A stretch of DNA of 64,000 bases, from NCBI RefSeq assembly GCF_003590095.1, contig NC_039483.1:12586001-12650000 (forward strand), in the 5' to 3' direction. Numbering within the stretch: the first letter of the stretch is position 1; every line of letters begins with the position of its first letter. Of the stretch, positions 37,861 to 51,866 are shown piece by piece. Below the pieces are notes generated by a model, which worked only from the letters and a program-made list of their open reading frames with translations, was not told the origin of the DNA and searched no databases. The translations under genes were made by a program, and so were the position numbers. This stretch comes from Trichoplusia ni. Taxonomy: Eukaryota; Arthropoda; Insecta; Lepidoptera; Noctuidae.

Positions 37861-38137
37861 AAAAGCGAGTCAAGTGCAAGCAATACCTGCGGTACTGAAG
37901 GTTTCGTACAAGTAAGTAGGACAAGGAAAAACTATTTTTCAGTACGAAATGGCCACCCATCAATTATTACTGTACCAAGCGTTACTTAACCCCAATGTTT
38001 ATCCGTTGTTATATCGGCGCCTGAAATACCAGTGAAAATTTCAACTGGCCCGCTCATGAAATACGGTCTTTCGATAGACGTGCGATCTTAAAGTTACCGG
38101 GACCAGTTTTTAATACACTCTACACCTATGGGTTTTA
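37861..38137 (+). repeat. Interspersed repeat, family A, copy 3 (decayed)
   Basis: It begins AAAAGCGAGTCAAGTGCAAG, then GAAGGTTTCGTACAAGTA. Further on it has the internal ACCAAGCGTTACTTAA, which matches the CCAAGCGTTGCTTAAC of copy 1, and TCATGAAATACGG in place of TCATGAGATACAG. The last part is degraded and lacks the CGGAACCCTAA end. Confidence 0.65.
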
Positions 38138-40631
38138 CAAAATTTGTAATCAATCTAAGCATTCCATCTACACTGTCATTCATTTACTATAATGTTAAAA
38201 GCCAATCTCGCGGGAGCGTTTAATACGGACGCTATCACGCCCATGGGAGAGAAAATTCCTTGGTCAGCTTTATTGCATTTACTTCTTTTGTCTCCATTCC
38301 ATAATTACAAATACTTCCACAGTAGATACTTAATTACACGGCTCCGTTCATTGTGGAAACGGCTCAACCACTCGCATTCGTTTTTCAAATCGGTTTGATT
38401 TTTAATTAATTTAATGGCTCCGAGTAAATGTGTAACAATTTTTATTTTATCGTCCAACGTTTTTATTTTATCGAAGTAAAAAGTTTGGATGAGCAAACTT
38501 TGGCTCGTATTTCGAAAATGAAAATTGAATTCGTTAGTAAACGGATGCAGGCATTTATCACATCGCAGACCGTATAAAAGAGAAAAGTACTAAAAGAGAA
38601 TTTATATTTCACGAAAAAATATGTAGAGTATTGATCGACGAGTCACCGTGTCCAATCTGAAGCGAATAGCTGTAAAAAAATGTTAAATAAATGTAATATT
38701 GTATTGAACGATCGAAACACGAAAACTGAAGACAATTAATGGTTATAAAGTTGTGTGATTCATAACTGTTGGAACTAAAACGTAATTATGAGTAAGTTTC
38801 AAGGATACGCTAGCCGCCGTAACGTTCTGAAGTATTTCAAAATATTTTTCTGTAACAATTACAAAGTTGACTGGCTTGGAATTGTGCTTCTGTTAACAAA
38901 TAGACGACGATGTGTGGATGTTCGTTTAATACAAGCTCTTAGTGACATTGTTTTTACGCGTTTCGTGTGGCCACTTAGTTATCATTCTCATCGTACTAAT
39001 AAAATCTAATGGACGTACGTTATGTTCCCGCTGCTTTTTATATGCTTTCTATTTTATTCTTTTGTTTTATTTTTCGTGTAGCTCAAGGACGTTTTCCGAA
39101 TATATTTGTGTTTTGTTTCGTTTATTGGTGCTTTATTCAATTTTATTTATTGGTGTATTAAAAGTTATTATGAATTGCTTTAGTCGGCTGTATTCATAAT
39201 TAACAGGTTGTTAATTCGATTAACTATAATCTGCACGGAGTGTATCTTCACTAAAATTTTATCAAATCGCCCGAAATCAAGATGTTTCGGTTTGATTAAG
39301 TAACAGACAGTCAAACGTTTGCATTCATAATGAGTATTCGGAGATTGGATCCACCAAACGCCTATATAAGCCCACGATCGTCATGTGACTTGGAGGAATA
39401 TTATTAAAATGAAACGTAGAACCCTGAAAGGCACCCGCTTACTGCGACATGCATACCTATATATGGCCCTGGATTGTAAAACGTTCATTACACATTTTTT
39501 TTAATAATACGTCAGAACGAATGTATAGTGATGTATTGATAATTCGTTTTAGAGTTTTGGTCATCCAATCAATTTCGTGATTACGTCTACTTTTGACAAT
39601 GACTTTTAGATCAGCTAGTTATCTTTAAGGGCACCGAAAAATAGACAAGAAAGTAGAGTTAGATATTTTTATTTTATTATACTCCAATAATGTGTCAGAA
39701 AATATTTATAATGTCTTCTTGACATATTAGTTAAAGTATATTAAAGTATTTGTGCGTGCCAGCAATAAACTCTTAAGAGCTTTTCTTCGGTTTTCTAGTA
39801 ATATAGAACTTTGTGAGACGGTATATAACATTAAATACTTAATAAAAAAATCTTGCACGAGGCACGTCAACAACTCAATACATCAGATTTATATATACTT
39901 ATGATTCCGATCTATTCTTACACAAGAATGTTTTTATTTCTTGAAAGTGCCTAATTGTTTAGTAAAAAGGTTGCTGTTAGGAGAGAGTATGGAAGCACTG
40001 TTGCTTTAAATGTTCAACGCTCCTGGAGAGGATAAATAGAAAGAATACAGAGCGAGAGTGAATGCGTAGTTACCGATTTTTTCATTTGTAGTAAATGTCC
40101 TTGTGTCCTGTACTAAAAAAAGAGTATTTAGACTACCTATAGATAGGCTATAAAACGACAACCTTTAACAATTTGCTTGACCTGAGGTGAGCTATTTATC
40201 CACAGACAGTGGTCACGACCTATAGAAGAATGGAACGATGTTTTCGATATTTTATCATAAATTTGACCCCAAAAAGGTTATGACCTTCATCAAGATTTAA
40301 TCAATATGTCGGGCCGTCCTTTGACCTGTTATCTTTTATTTAAAAATAATTGCTTCCACGCTACCAACGAATCACGCTTGATAATTATCCTCAAAAAACA
40401 TTGACACACATTACCTTTTGGATACCGTTAATTGGAGTAATAAGAACTGAATTATATTTTTAATACCTTTTTATAGCTTAAGGTTAGTTAAATAAAACAG
40501 GTTTTTCATGTTTGCGTTTGTTCGCAAATGAAGGGAAGGTGTAACTAAAAGCTGAACAATGGTTGGGATCTTCTGTCGTATAATTATCATAGTTATAAAA
40601 TATAATATAAAATTTGTTTATAATCTATATT

Positions 40632-40855
40632 TATACTAATATATAAATCTGAAGAGTTTGTTTGTTTGTTTGGACGCGCTAATCTCATTAAATACTGGTC
40701 CAAATCGAAAAATTATTTTTGTGTTGAATAGACCATTCATCGAGGAAGGTTATAGGCTATAGGTATTATATCATCAAATGTGAAAAAAATAGGGCAGGTG
40801 TAAATCATAACTTATATCTTCTAGCCATGCGGACGAAGTCGCGGGCAACAGCTAC
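40632..40855 (+). repeat. Lepidopteran short repeat with TTTGTTTGTTTG block
   Basis: The sequence starts TATACTAATATATAAATCTG, has GTTTGTTTGTTTGTTTGGAC then GCGCTAATCTCATTAAATAC, a TCGAGGAAGGTTATAGGCTA segment and ends GACGAAGTCGCGGGCAACAG. This is the layout of a well-known moth/butterfly repeat that ends in 'GCGAAGTCGCGGGCANCAGCTAG'. It is nearly full length and without coding capacity. Whether it is mobilised as a Helitron-like or LINE-derived tail is not decided by this copy. Confidence 0.75.
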
Positions 40856-40897
40856 TACCAAATAAAATTACAAGCAATGCAGCAATTTGTCTCTAAA

Positions 40898-41056
40898 AGA
40901 CTGCAACCGAGTGGTTGAGGTCACCACACAAAACCCATGCCGTATCGCGAGTTCGGTCCCCGCTAAAGACAAGGGATTGTAATAGTATGATGCCCAATTG
41001 CTAGTTCCCTGAGTCTTAGTAGCTTTGTGCATGAGATGCGGCAGTCGTTTTTTTAA
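40898..41056 (+). repeat. tRNA-derived SINE, copy 2
   Basis: It contains an A-box-like CTGCAACCGAGTGGTTGAGG (40901-40920) and a B-box-like GTTCGGTCCCC (40951-40961), spaced as in a tRNA gene. A tail follows with TTCCCTGAGTCTTAGTAGCT and GCGGCAGTCG, which parallels the minus-strand copy at 59758-59946. The internal boxes would form a polymerase III promoter. It follows directly after another repeat (ending 40855), so the two may have inserted near each other. Confidence 0.75.
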
Positions 41057-42532
41057 GGCTTTCCAGACAGTGTACTATCTACACATAATATTAGCTCCAA
41101 CATCCATCAAAATTTGAAACAGTTCGATGTTACACGATTTATGCAATAACGGCCACAAATTCCATATCACATGTTGGACAAATATTAGGCGAGTTTCCCA
41201 CACAAATATTCCAACGTTGGAATGTCTAGCCGCGATCCCTAGTTAATCGGTTGACGGGTCGTTCATCGTTAACGTAGTTAAACGTGTTATAACTTACAAA
41301 CAGCGTTCTAATTTTCAAAGCTTAACTGCATTTAAGCAGCGTTTTGTAACATAACGCTTTTGAACGGAAACAGGAGCAATTTTCAACTTAACCAGGTGTA
41401 AAATCGGGTAATTGCAGTTTGTTGGATGTAATTTATAACATGTATTACGTTCGTTAGATAGTGGAATTTTATGTAGGTATGTCACGTTGGTATTTCCGGG
41501 TGTTTTGCACGCTGTTCACTAAAGGATTTTTCCGGGGTTAACTTTTTAATTCCATACTAACTAGCTCTGCGATTTTGGCCGCCTGTGGCTTTTTTCCATT
41601 TCAAAACCATTAAAATCGGTATTCGTTCTCAAGGCAATCTGGGACTAATTTTTTCGTTTGGGAATATGACTAAGTAATGTTAGGTGGGTATTAAGGTAAA
41701 CGAAGTCTTAGCTAAAGTAGGTAATGCGTAGAAGATTTGGTCTAAGCTTTTTTGTATCTTCGCTTCGGTTTTATTGAAGTCCTCATAAGTTATAGATAAA
41801 TACGACGTAAATAAAGAACATATAATCGTTTACTCTTCTTCTCTTCTTTCTCTGAAATTTAACGATTTACGATGAACTAACCTAACCTTGCCTACCACTA
41901 TCATATGTCTAGTCAAGCTTTTAGCAATACCTAAGTATACAAACTTCTTTAAAATTAAAAACAAATGACATTCCATATCTGCTTCAAACACATTTAAAAA
42001 TAGAATGCTAATGTTACGATAGAAATTATCATATTAAAATTGGAATTAATAAACGGAACTTACTGTAATTGACATGAAAACATTCGAAATTTGAGTTGTA
42101 ATAACAAAATTTGACAAGATAAAATTCTGTTTCATAATACATCAGATTGTTCGTTGTATTAACAAAATTGGTGACGTCTGAATCGGATCAAAACAATACA
42201 TCCCATTACTGTATGGATTAATGAGTCGTGAACCCTGTACGTGACTCTCGTCATGTATGCAGTCAAATGTCGTTAATTTACAAACGATGACACGATTTTA
42301 TCTTCTCGTGTCAGTCTCATTGTGTCGTTGCATTCGATATTTAAGTTTTCCGAATCAACTGGGCATGTAGAGAATTTACTTTTTACTTTTCTTCTCAAGA
42401 ATAGGTCAAAAGTCCTGTTAATAGTCAGTCAAAGTAATATTACGTGTCGAAAAGGAAGGACATTACCTTGTATTAAGTGTCCTTTTTCGATTTTAATTCA
42501 AATATATTACACTTTTATAAGTATTTATAATA

Positions 42533-42781
42533 TTCGGTCAAGTGCAAGTCAGACTCGCAGATTAGGGTCCAAATAGGCCAAAGAAAAACCAATTGATTGG
42601 GTGACAAATAAATTTATGACCGGAACAGACGTTATACGGTCGATCATTATTATTGGTATTTGTTATAATAGCGGCATAATATAAGATTTTTTTAAGACTA
42701 GCTATTTCGGTTCATGGATAGACAGACAACAGTTTCTCAGTAATAGGGTTTTATTTTTATCTTTTGGGTACGGAACCCTAA
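42533..42781 (+). repeat. Interspersed repeat, family A, copy 4
   Basis: One of the best-preserved copies. It starts TCGGTCAAGTGCAAGTCAGA(CTCG), has TTCATGGATAGACAGACAAC, TCTCAGTAATAGGGTT, and ends TTTTGGGTACGGAACCCTAA. Nearly all family landmarks are present in order. No coding capacity. Confidence 0.85.
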
Positions 42782-44139
42782 TATTTACCCTTAAGGTAGT
42801 TTAATTTATGTCCAAAACGAATAATTGTACGACAAAGTGTAATGAACTTTAGTATTGATACTTACATAAAAATATAAGCGTTAACAAAATTATTATAACA
42901 TTTTTATAGCATCGCGTGCGATAAAATAAAAGCAATTACGAACGCAAACTCGATATTGTAATACAATAATACTGGCACTTGGAGAACGGTCAACGGAAAT
43001 ATTTGATACTTCATAATACAATACAAGCAGGAACGAAACGCTGTTAACACTTACTTTTAGACACACGTAAGAATTGGTGTTTCATACACTTGAAAAGGCA
43101 TCAAACCTGTGTTGTTAAGTAAAAGCATTTCATTAACAATTAATTGAAGCTGTGTTAAGAAAGTCACATTGTGTTTAAGGACTTTCATTGCTGAACACAC
43201 AAGACCCACAAAAGTGTACTTGAAAATTCAGTTAATTTATTTTGAGAATATTTTTTTTGGAATGTAGATAGAACTAATCATTTTGTCTCTACGTCTGGTG
43301 TGAATTAGAGCCTGTGATTTATAAAATACGATGAAAACGGATCAAAGAAGCTTACAATTGTCGCTGTTTCTTTACGTACTGATAATTTTCGCTACAAGCA
43401 AAAAGTTTTAGAAATATTAAAAAGAAAAAACAATCAATTTGAAAATAGAATGCGAGAACATTCTAAATATGCCAGTGACACCGCTTCCGTGATTTCGGTC
43501 AAAGCTCTTGAAATTGACACCCAAGAACACGACAATCAGGTCACGTGAATTGGTTTTACGTCAATTCATTTGTTTTTATGTTCTATACTTATGTCGGCTA
43601 GTACGTAACGATTGACAATGTACATCAATTTGATAAAAGGCTTGTTATTTATTCAAGCGGCCAGCACACTTGATTTGGCAATTGTTGAGCACCAATTTAG
43701 AACTTCAAATGTAGCATTGAAGCTAATATATTCTGATTGCCAACTGTAAATTCAGCTCATTTAGTTGCTGAATACAAAACACATATTTTCTACCTTTCAT
43801 TCGCTTTTGTTCTGAAAATAAGTTCAAAAATAATACACGGTAATTTATCTCAAAATAATAATATTTTTGCCTTAAATTATACCTTGTTATTTCTCTTAAC
43901 TTAAATTTACTGCTACTGTGAAAAATATTAGAGCCTATAAATATCAGCTATTTTCTCCCTTGGGGAGACATTTACGTGTAATGACAATGGATTGAGGCCA
44001 TCACTTAGCCTCTCGTCGTCCCGGTAACAAGGACCAGACGCCATATAATTAACGATATATAGGTCTGGTCAAAAGAACACTAATCTGTTAGTTGTTGAGT
44101 ATATGCCAAGGCAAGCACCGACTTTTCAAATATGTTTAG

Positions 44140-44300
44140 AAACCAATATCACTGCTACCGTGTTTCGGAAGGCCCGAAGAAATATGAGCCCCGTCGCCGC
44201 GTCGTCGCGGTCCTTTCAGGCTATGAGAATGAGGAATCAGGGTGCACCTGTTTTGGCGCACACGCCTATACTTTATGATTTACCCAGAGGGACACCCAAC
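44140..44300 (-). repeat. Lepidopteran interspersed repeat (GTGCACC/CTCATAGCC type)
   Basis: On the minus strand it reads GTGTGCGCCAAAACAGGTGC, then ACCCTGATTCCTCATTCTCA(TAGCC), then a GC-rich segment with GACGACGCGGCGACGGGGCT. This matches a repeat I know from moth genomes with the core 'GTGTGCGCAAACACAGGTGCACTCCNTATTCCNTCATTCTCATAG'. The overlapping 78-codon plus-strand frame (44103-44339) is therefore a product of repeat sequence, not a gene. Confidence 0.6.
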
Positions 44301-47300
44301 AATGCAAGGTTTTTTTCTCTAAATCCCACTAGAAGATGACCGTTTGTCTCTTATGGCGACATGGCGCTGTACGTCGTTTTAAATGTAAGGAACATTTAGT
44401 ACTCTACTCATAATACAGTCACATATTATGTGTCTGTTTGGTGATTATTTGCAACGTTACTTACAACTTCGGTTTTGATGAATGTTCTAAATTTAATACC
44501 TCGACCGTTGCCCAAATGTGGCTTACGATGGCTTAAAGTGACACGTGGCTTAAAATGTGTTCATATTTTCATTAGCAGAGGAATGTTAGCATTTCAGCGC
44601 TTCAATTAGGTACGTGTCACTAACAAAGCCGTGAGTGGAGTGTCAAGCTTCATTAGTGCACCTTTTTGAGTAACGCAAGATTAATTTATGTTTATTTAAA
44701 TATAGCTGAAGTGGCTTCCAATTAGTGCCTCTTTGTGGCCCAGCTTATACATTTGAATTGCTTGTATATTATACAATTTTCATTTCTATTTTAAGTGAGA
44801 GTGGTTCTCAAACATTTCAGGAGTAACTAGACAGGATTCTACAATCAGCTTTTACTTTACATTGTGAAGGTAAATAGACGTTTCTTCATCCAAATCTGAC
44901 TCGGTTTGTTTGCCTTTGTAGATTGATAAATTGTTTCATCGACTTTACGCGTTAGGTCTGATGAATGATTTGCAAGCTCCAGTTACAAAGACGAAAGGTC
45001 TGCTACTTTGAAAATGTGTATATCTGTAGATATTCGTACTGGCTCACGGAGTTGTTTGTGTAATATTAATAATTTACTGCTTTAAGTGGGCAGCATCATA
45101 ATGATATCTCGTGGGTGGCGGTCAGTTTGCGTGCGAATTTATGGGATTCACACTAAATGGTTATTATTTATAAAAACAAATGATTAATACCGATATTAAA
45201 GCGAATGTGAGCTTAGATACTTTTTAATCATAATATGTAGATACTTACAATGTAAAATGTAATGCGTAACTAAAGAATCTAGAACTTTCATTTATGCTAG
45301 CTGCCGAGCTTCTCGTCGATAAGAAACCAGTACCTATACATTTTACGTACCTACTTTATTTTTATTAAATAAAATATAAGCTTCTTACAAGATTCCTAAT
45401 CCCTTCATTAATTAAACTTGCGCGCATTAAACTGGAAGGAACTGCAAATGACTTGCACTTTTGAAAATTTATGTTATACGCTTAAACTATAAGATGTACT
45501 TACCTCGGAGTTTAAACTATCTCCCGCAACGCTTGCTCGAAAAATGTGCACAGCTTCTAAAGTATAATTGTCTGCGTCTTAAGTACAGACATAATTCTCT
45601 CTGCATTCCTAAAAAGCGGAGATAAGGCGGTTTCATAGTGGCATTTATTATTCTACTGCGGGCTATAAATACTCAACTAAAAAAGGGTTTATTAAAAATG
45701 CAAGGGTGCTGTGATGTTATTCTTGTAGGGCTCTTGACAAGCAAAAGACAAAATTTTCAAAGTAAATAATAAAATATTTAAAAATTAACATTTTGGTGTC
45801 TATATATATATATGGTTTGCATTATGGAGTTCCTTCTGCTTCTGTTTAAGGGCTACTAGACATATAAAACATTTTCAACTGTAAGTACATATACTGGACG
45901 CTACTCGATCACCTTAGTGCAAGTTTAAAAATATAAATAAAATTACTACTTAGTCAGAGGAAAATGAAAACACAATATTTGTATACATTTTTCCTCTTGG
46001 ATTTCGAATTACTTCAAACTGCAATGATAATTGAGCGTGCAGCTTTTCCACCAGCTTCGTGAATTATGGGAATGTGCAAACACGTGTGGCTTGCTGTTAA
46101 TTTAACGCGCGTATGCGGCCATCGTCGCGCGAACTAATTACAACTCCAACCGTAAGTGTTCTTTATTTGTTTTCCATTTATAAAACAAAGTAAACTTCAC
46201 AAATGGAACGTTTTAACAAAACTTTTTGGGACACACTTGAAGTTTTGTTTTTAAAAGCAATACATTAGTAAAGTCGTGTTTTGTTTGCTATCAAAGGGTG
46301 CTTTGAAAGATAATATGAAAGGAGTTTTCAACATCTAGAATTTAGAACTTCTTAAAAAGCTTAAAATTTAAATAGGCCACTACTAAACATTCTCGGATAA
46401 ATTATGAGGGTAGGCGCAAGTTGTTATTTAGAAGTATTTTTGTTTTGTTTATTTATCATCCGGTCCGTTGCGTTTCCTTTTCGAAACACGCACCCGACGA
46501 GAATTGTTTCAATTGCCATAAATGATAAACAATTTAAGTAATATATCATTCTGTGAGTAGGTGGGAAATAGTTTTGGGAATAAGTTGATTTATGAGAAAC
46601 TTTCACCGAACTCAATGAAATACTCAAAGCTATGTATGTTAAAACACGTTGTCAAAGTTATATTGGATTATTAAGTCATAGTACAGGCGTTTAAAATGAG
46701 GATTATAACTGTCATAGATTGACTAAGTATATATTTATTTATCATGTTCAACAAAAGAAAATAGCATAAACAGAATCTTAGTATTCAGGTTCGCGTAGTT
46801 AGAAACCTTCTTACGTATAATAAAACTTTATATAGTATTTAGTATATAGTTCCTGCATTCTCACTTTACACTCATATAGTAATTCTGATATAACTGTGAG
46901 AGCAAAACGGCGCACTACACATCTCGTTATACCGTCTAACTTCCACAATAGCAACATAACTGCTTCCACAGCTAGCAATACACGCACTGAACTTTCAACC
47001 AATAACTTACTACCGTAACTGTTTGTAATCAATTATGGTAAGTTAGTTATCGCGGGAGCAAATAGTAATGATACTATTAGCTTGAGTGTAACTAACCTAA
47101 GATTAACCTAATCATGACGCCAATTCTAGACATAATCTTCACGTGTCTATTGCTACTTAATTTTGCATGATGTTGTCTAGAGAGACCAATTATCTAAGAC
47201 CTCTAAAGCCCTATAGCTACCTACGTCTTACAGTTATTTTATTATTGGTGTGGAAAAGAGACGGCAGTTTACACCGTATAGTGCGATGTCACGTTTCCAA

Positions 47301-50300
47301 AACCACAAAAATAAATATCTTTACAGCATACCCTTTGATAAATTAGTCTAGATACCCACGTCTAGAAATCAAATTTCCTTCCCTTGATGTAAAAGAAAAA
47401 ACCTTTTTCTTTTAAATATGATATAGCTTTCTGTGCTAAAAAGGGTCTGCCTATGTTAAGGTTGACGTTAATATGGCCGAAACATAACAGCCATTATAAA
47501 CCTTAGAAAAAAGGAGAAAAAAAATAGCATTTGGCTGCAAGAGGCCATGAGTACGTATATGTATTTTCTAAGCAAGGAGGTAAAACGCGGCTATAATAAA
47601 ACAAATGACCACAAACTTAATGATATATTTATACAAGTCCTTCCTATTAGGTATCTTGAGCAAGATGTAAGCAAAATTTACATGTTAATTACCAACAAAA
47701 ATTTGTAATACGACTGATTTCCTTAAAATTGCGTGTGGCTACCGCAAATCTGTCAAAAGGGCACTTTAATTTTGAACCCCACAAAACAGCATAAAATACC
47801 ACTTCATACCTAAAAACAAAAAAAAAAAATTTGCTGTTCCGACTGCGAAGGTAACTCAGGGTATTCGTATTTAATGCTGGAGATTATCTCGCCGGCTCAA
47901 AACGTGCCTCGGATGAAACAATTATGTAAATATCTACTTACTAATTGCTCCACCAATCTACTTCATCTGTGATGAGGAGCGCTAAAAATTTATCTCCCAA
48001 AAAAACTGCGCACAATTGCTTTGAGTATTTAATTTCCATTACTATGCTAATGAGACTGTAGTACGGGCGTTATGGCTTCAGAAAAGAAAATTAACTTTGA
48101 CTTCGGACAGCATTAGATCATATTGTAGTGTGTTGTATAACTATATGATCAATAAGTAAATATGCAATAAGTAGGTACTTCTGAAGTATAAAAAAGGAAA
48201 ATTACTTCGTCATACATATTATTATGAACATTGCCTTGATTTGTTTGTAAATGGCCAAAAACATTTAAAGTCGCCTACATAATTATAGGCCTTATGTAAT
48301 GTTAATAAAAAATATTTTGTTCTTTTTGACGTTCACCATTACGTACCACATAATTTATGTAATTTTCTTATACATCTTACACAGCAGTCCAACCTCATTT
48401 TGGATAGTGCTCAATCTGGTCTATCCTAAAAAATAAGATCTGACACATCTCGGGTTTTCATCCTCCCAAGGGACAGACAGTTTGAAATACAAGATTTGCA
48501 AACCGCTTGACTATTAATCATTAATAACGATTAATAAATTGTCGATTCTCAAGAGGGTTGACTGTTTATTACCAAATTCAGTCTTATTCGAAATCACTTC
48601 TGACATAAACAAATGATATTTGCCTGTAGATCAAATATTCACATTTATTTTAATATCAATTATTTAGTTTACTAAAGGGTCCAATAGGCGATCAGATATG
48701 TTTTACACGAAGGTTTTCATTTTTCTGGAAGCGTTCAAAGACCTTTAAAACTAGGTATCAAACTATTGGAAGTGCCTACAAGAAGATTGTATATCTATTA
48801 TTTGTGCTAATGACCTTAAAACATCAAAATGTTTGACAAACTTTCTTCACCAACGTATATAACAATTTAACGTTTGAGCGTAACACTTGACATTTTTGTT
48901 TTGTTTTCCTTAATACATACTACACAATCTGATCAATCTTCTCTGTAGTCAACAACCCATTGAATATGCAACGTTTTAATGTATTATTGACAAATCGGAA
49001 GTGCCGCGGCATACGTTTATTATGCTCTGAAAATTGATACCGTGAACAGCGATACAAATAGACCACAGAGTCCACCGGAGTATTATTTCATGGTTCGGTT
49101 ACTTCGGTAATGAGCCATTAATATTTTTCGTACTTGTATTCTCTTGTATGACGTTTTTATTACTTTTCAGTGACTTTTTGAGTCAATTGTTTTTATTTTT
49201 GCTTTATGATTAAAAGAGTCACGACTTTGAAGTAGTAGCTTGTCTGTAGACTTTGCCTATGCTGATATGAAAAGAAGTAAAATTTGCGTCTTTTAGATGG
49301 TGATCTCAGGATCTACAGAACCGATCACAAAAAATAGTTTACCCGTAGAGGTGAGTATTACGGTAGGCTACATATTATTAACCCAAAAAAATATCGCTCA
49401 CCAGGGTTGAATCAATGTTCACAGTATGTAATTACTTTACATACTCCCCCCGAAAGAGGTCGCCTCTATACAAATGACTATATTGAGGCATGGCAATCAA
49501 GCAACCATCAGACACTAATAGGTGTATTCCCTCTGAAAGTATTACAGTCGTAAAGGCCACCGCTACAAAGAAATTAACATAATACGTTTTCATTATAATA
49601 AATTGCGAGATGGAGACAATTGAATTTGAAAGTTTTCGTATTATTCCAATTCTTTGGGGATATGTGTACTTGTAACGTTAAATATGTTTTTTTTTAATGA
49701 GTATTTTTAGTCTCTTTCTATTTCTTTAAAAATATGTTTATTTTTTAAGTGAGATTGAGTCCATTAGTGTAAACATATTGTGCTTATTATTTAATAAAAG
49801 CGTGTGACTCTTTAAATCTTTAGATATTACCTTTGCTTTTTTTACCCCACCCTTTCCATTTTTTATTTAAGATTTCGTTTGCAATTTGTTACATTTTAAA
49901 ACTATGTTCTTTTCTGGAGCCACTGTAAGTGTTTACTTATACCGTGATACTCTTTTTATTTACGAAAAAGGTATTGATAGAAATCTAGTAGCTACGCAAC
50001 ATTACGTCACAAAGGCAGACCAGATTAATACCAGTCGACGTTGCTATTATGTTTCTAGAGGGAGTATAATTTATCAATCGAGGGGTCGTGTCAATCAGTG
50101 CGGTGAATGCTTAATGCTTTGTGTATCTACGGTGGAGCGAGTCAATTCAGGTTTAATACGGTAATATGGCGAAAATACTACACCTTACCTATTATATTAT
50201 CTATGTATATAGGTTGTAATATATACGTAGGTATCGTTACATTAACTACTGTTGAACATCCTTCAAGCAAGAACTTTGAGCGTTTCCAACATAGTTAGTT

Positions 50301-51794
50301 TGTCTATACCCAAGTTTATCATTTTAGTTATGACGAAGCTCGGTTCTATTTTAAATACAACTTCAGTACAACGGGTAAATAAAAGTACCTCAAGGAAAGC
50401 AAATTCCAATAAGTGATATGTTGGTTTTTCCTTACAATTTTAAATCAGCTGATCAGAACTTTGCTAAGCCAGCTAAGTTATTAATTTTAGAAATTGTTGG
50501 GCTTCAAGTTTCTAGTTCTTTTCATTTGCATGCAAAGAAAAACACATTAAATATTATACATAGGTACAACACTATTATGTTACACAAACAAACGAACTTA
50601 ATTCTCCCAAATAAAATAAATATTGAATTTAATGCCTTAAATTTTTAACTGTAGCAATCTTTGGATCATAAAGTAAACAGTTTTCAAGAATTGCAGAGCA
50701 TTTTAAAATGCAGGTATGGCACGCGACAATAAAACCTCGTTTTCGTACGATACTCGTTTCTCAGTAATGCAGCAATAATATTTTCATTCAGTAATTCAAC
50801 AGAGCAGCTTTAAATGCTGGCTCTTTAATCACTTAACAGCTTCGCAAATTTTTGGCATGCCTTTTCTACAATTACTTAATAAAATATGATGTGAAAAATT
50901 GTATTACACATTGCATATTTTCATAGCTTCATTTTGGCATACATGCGTATACAAACCGAGTAATTATAGGGAAGATCTTATTAATAGGTGCATACTTTAT
51001 TGTCGCAAGATACTTCATCAATACTACAGAGGTAAGTATCTATTTTAGAACTCATTGAGCCGCAGCGTAACAAAGATTGGTTCCAAAAATTTCATCAAAG
51101 GAATAGCATGCATTTTACTGTAGAACAAATTGCGTGCCGAAGTGTTTGGATACAAACTTTGTATATTTCTATTGTGCGTTTCACTCTTTGTATTGTAACG
51201 TGTTACCTACCGCTATTTGTATATTCAACGTGAGTAGCATTCTCTTCGATTGTTTGTTTTGAAGCATTTGATCAAAAATGTTTACCTGTTTTTCAATCTC
51301 ATAGCTTTTATTTCTATTCGTAGACACATAATTTTAGTCGCTAGCATGCTAGCTGTCTTGTTTAATTTAGAAACTAATCATTTATTCGCAATTGCACGCT
51401 ATTTTGTTGGTAATGAACTGGCAAGCTTGCTTTATGTTTATAAATTATGGGGACAGATACCTATTTTACATTAATTCAATATATCAAAGCGAATATACTT
51501 ACAAGCAACTTCATACGTGAAAAATAGTTTAATTTTAAAACATAAAAACGATGTCGGGTTAGATTTTACAACATAATAGAAAGATTTAATTTATGACACA
51601 TAAAAATTGTGAGGAACGTGGCGTTTTCATCCAATTTAACACCTGGCCAATCTTTATGATGGAAACCTACAAGCGTCTGCGCCCTTCGTTTGAAAGTCGA
51701 AAATATAACAGCTATATATTTAACGTGTCCAACAAGTATTAATCCACCGTACACTTTATGTGATAGTGATATATTGGACTAATCCACTCTACAG

Positions 51795-51866
51795 GTGAAT
51801 AAAAACGCGCGCGATCCGGCCGGATTATATGTATCGTCAGAACTGACACTGCCAAAGAAATTGTGA
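51795..51866 (+). CDS. Weak candidate terminal exon, unrecognised
   Basis: The acceptor CCACTCTACAG (ending 51794) precedes 23 codons with GC-rich third positions in an AT-rich surrounding. The peptide is NARDPAGLYVSSELTLPKKL after three leading residues, followed by TGA. An AATAAA lies at 51973-51978, about 107 bases further on. Only phase 0 keeps the frame open. It is very short and has no recognised domain, so chance is a serious alternative. It cannot yet be linked to the exon at 32900, which leaves in phase 1. Confidence 0.18.
   Translation: MNKNARDPAGLYVSSELTLPKKL

Noticed and set aside
39363..39510. TATATAAG in a locally GC-richer context followed by a 31-codon ATG frame
   Set aside because: No initiator at the right distance and no coding-like composition.
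44103..44339. 78-codon plus-strand open frame
   Set aside because: It lies over a recognisable interspersed repeat (minus orientation) and continues into noncoding sequence; treated as repeat-derived.
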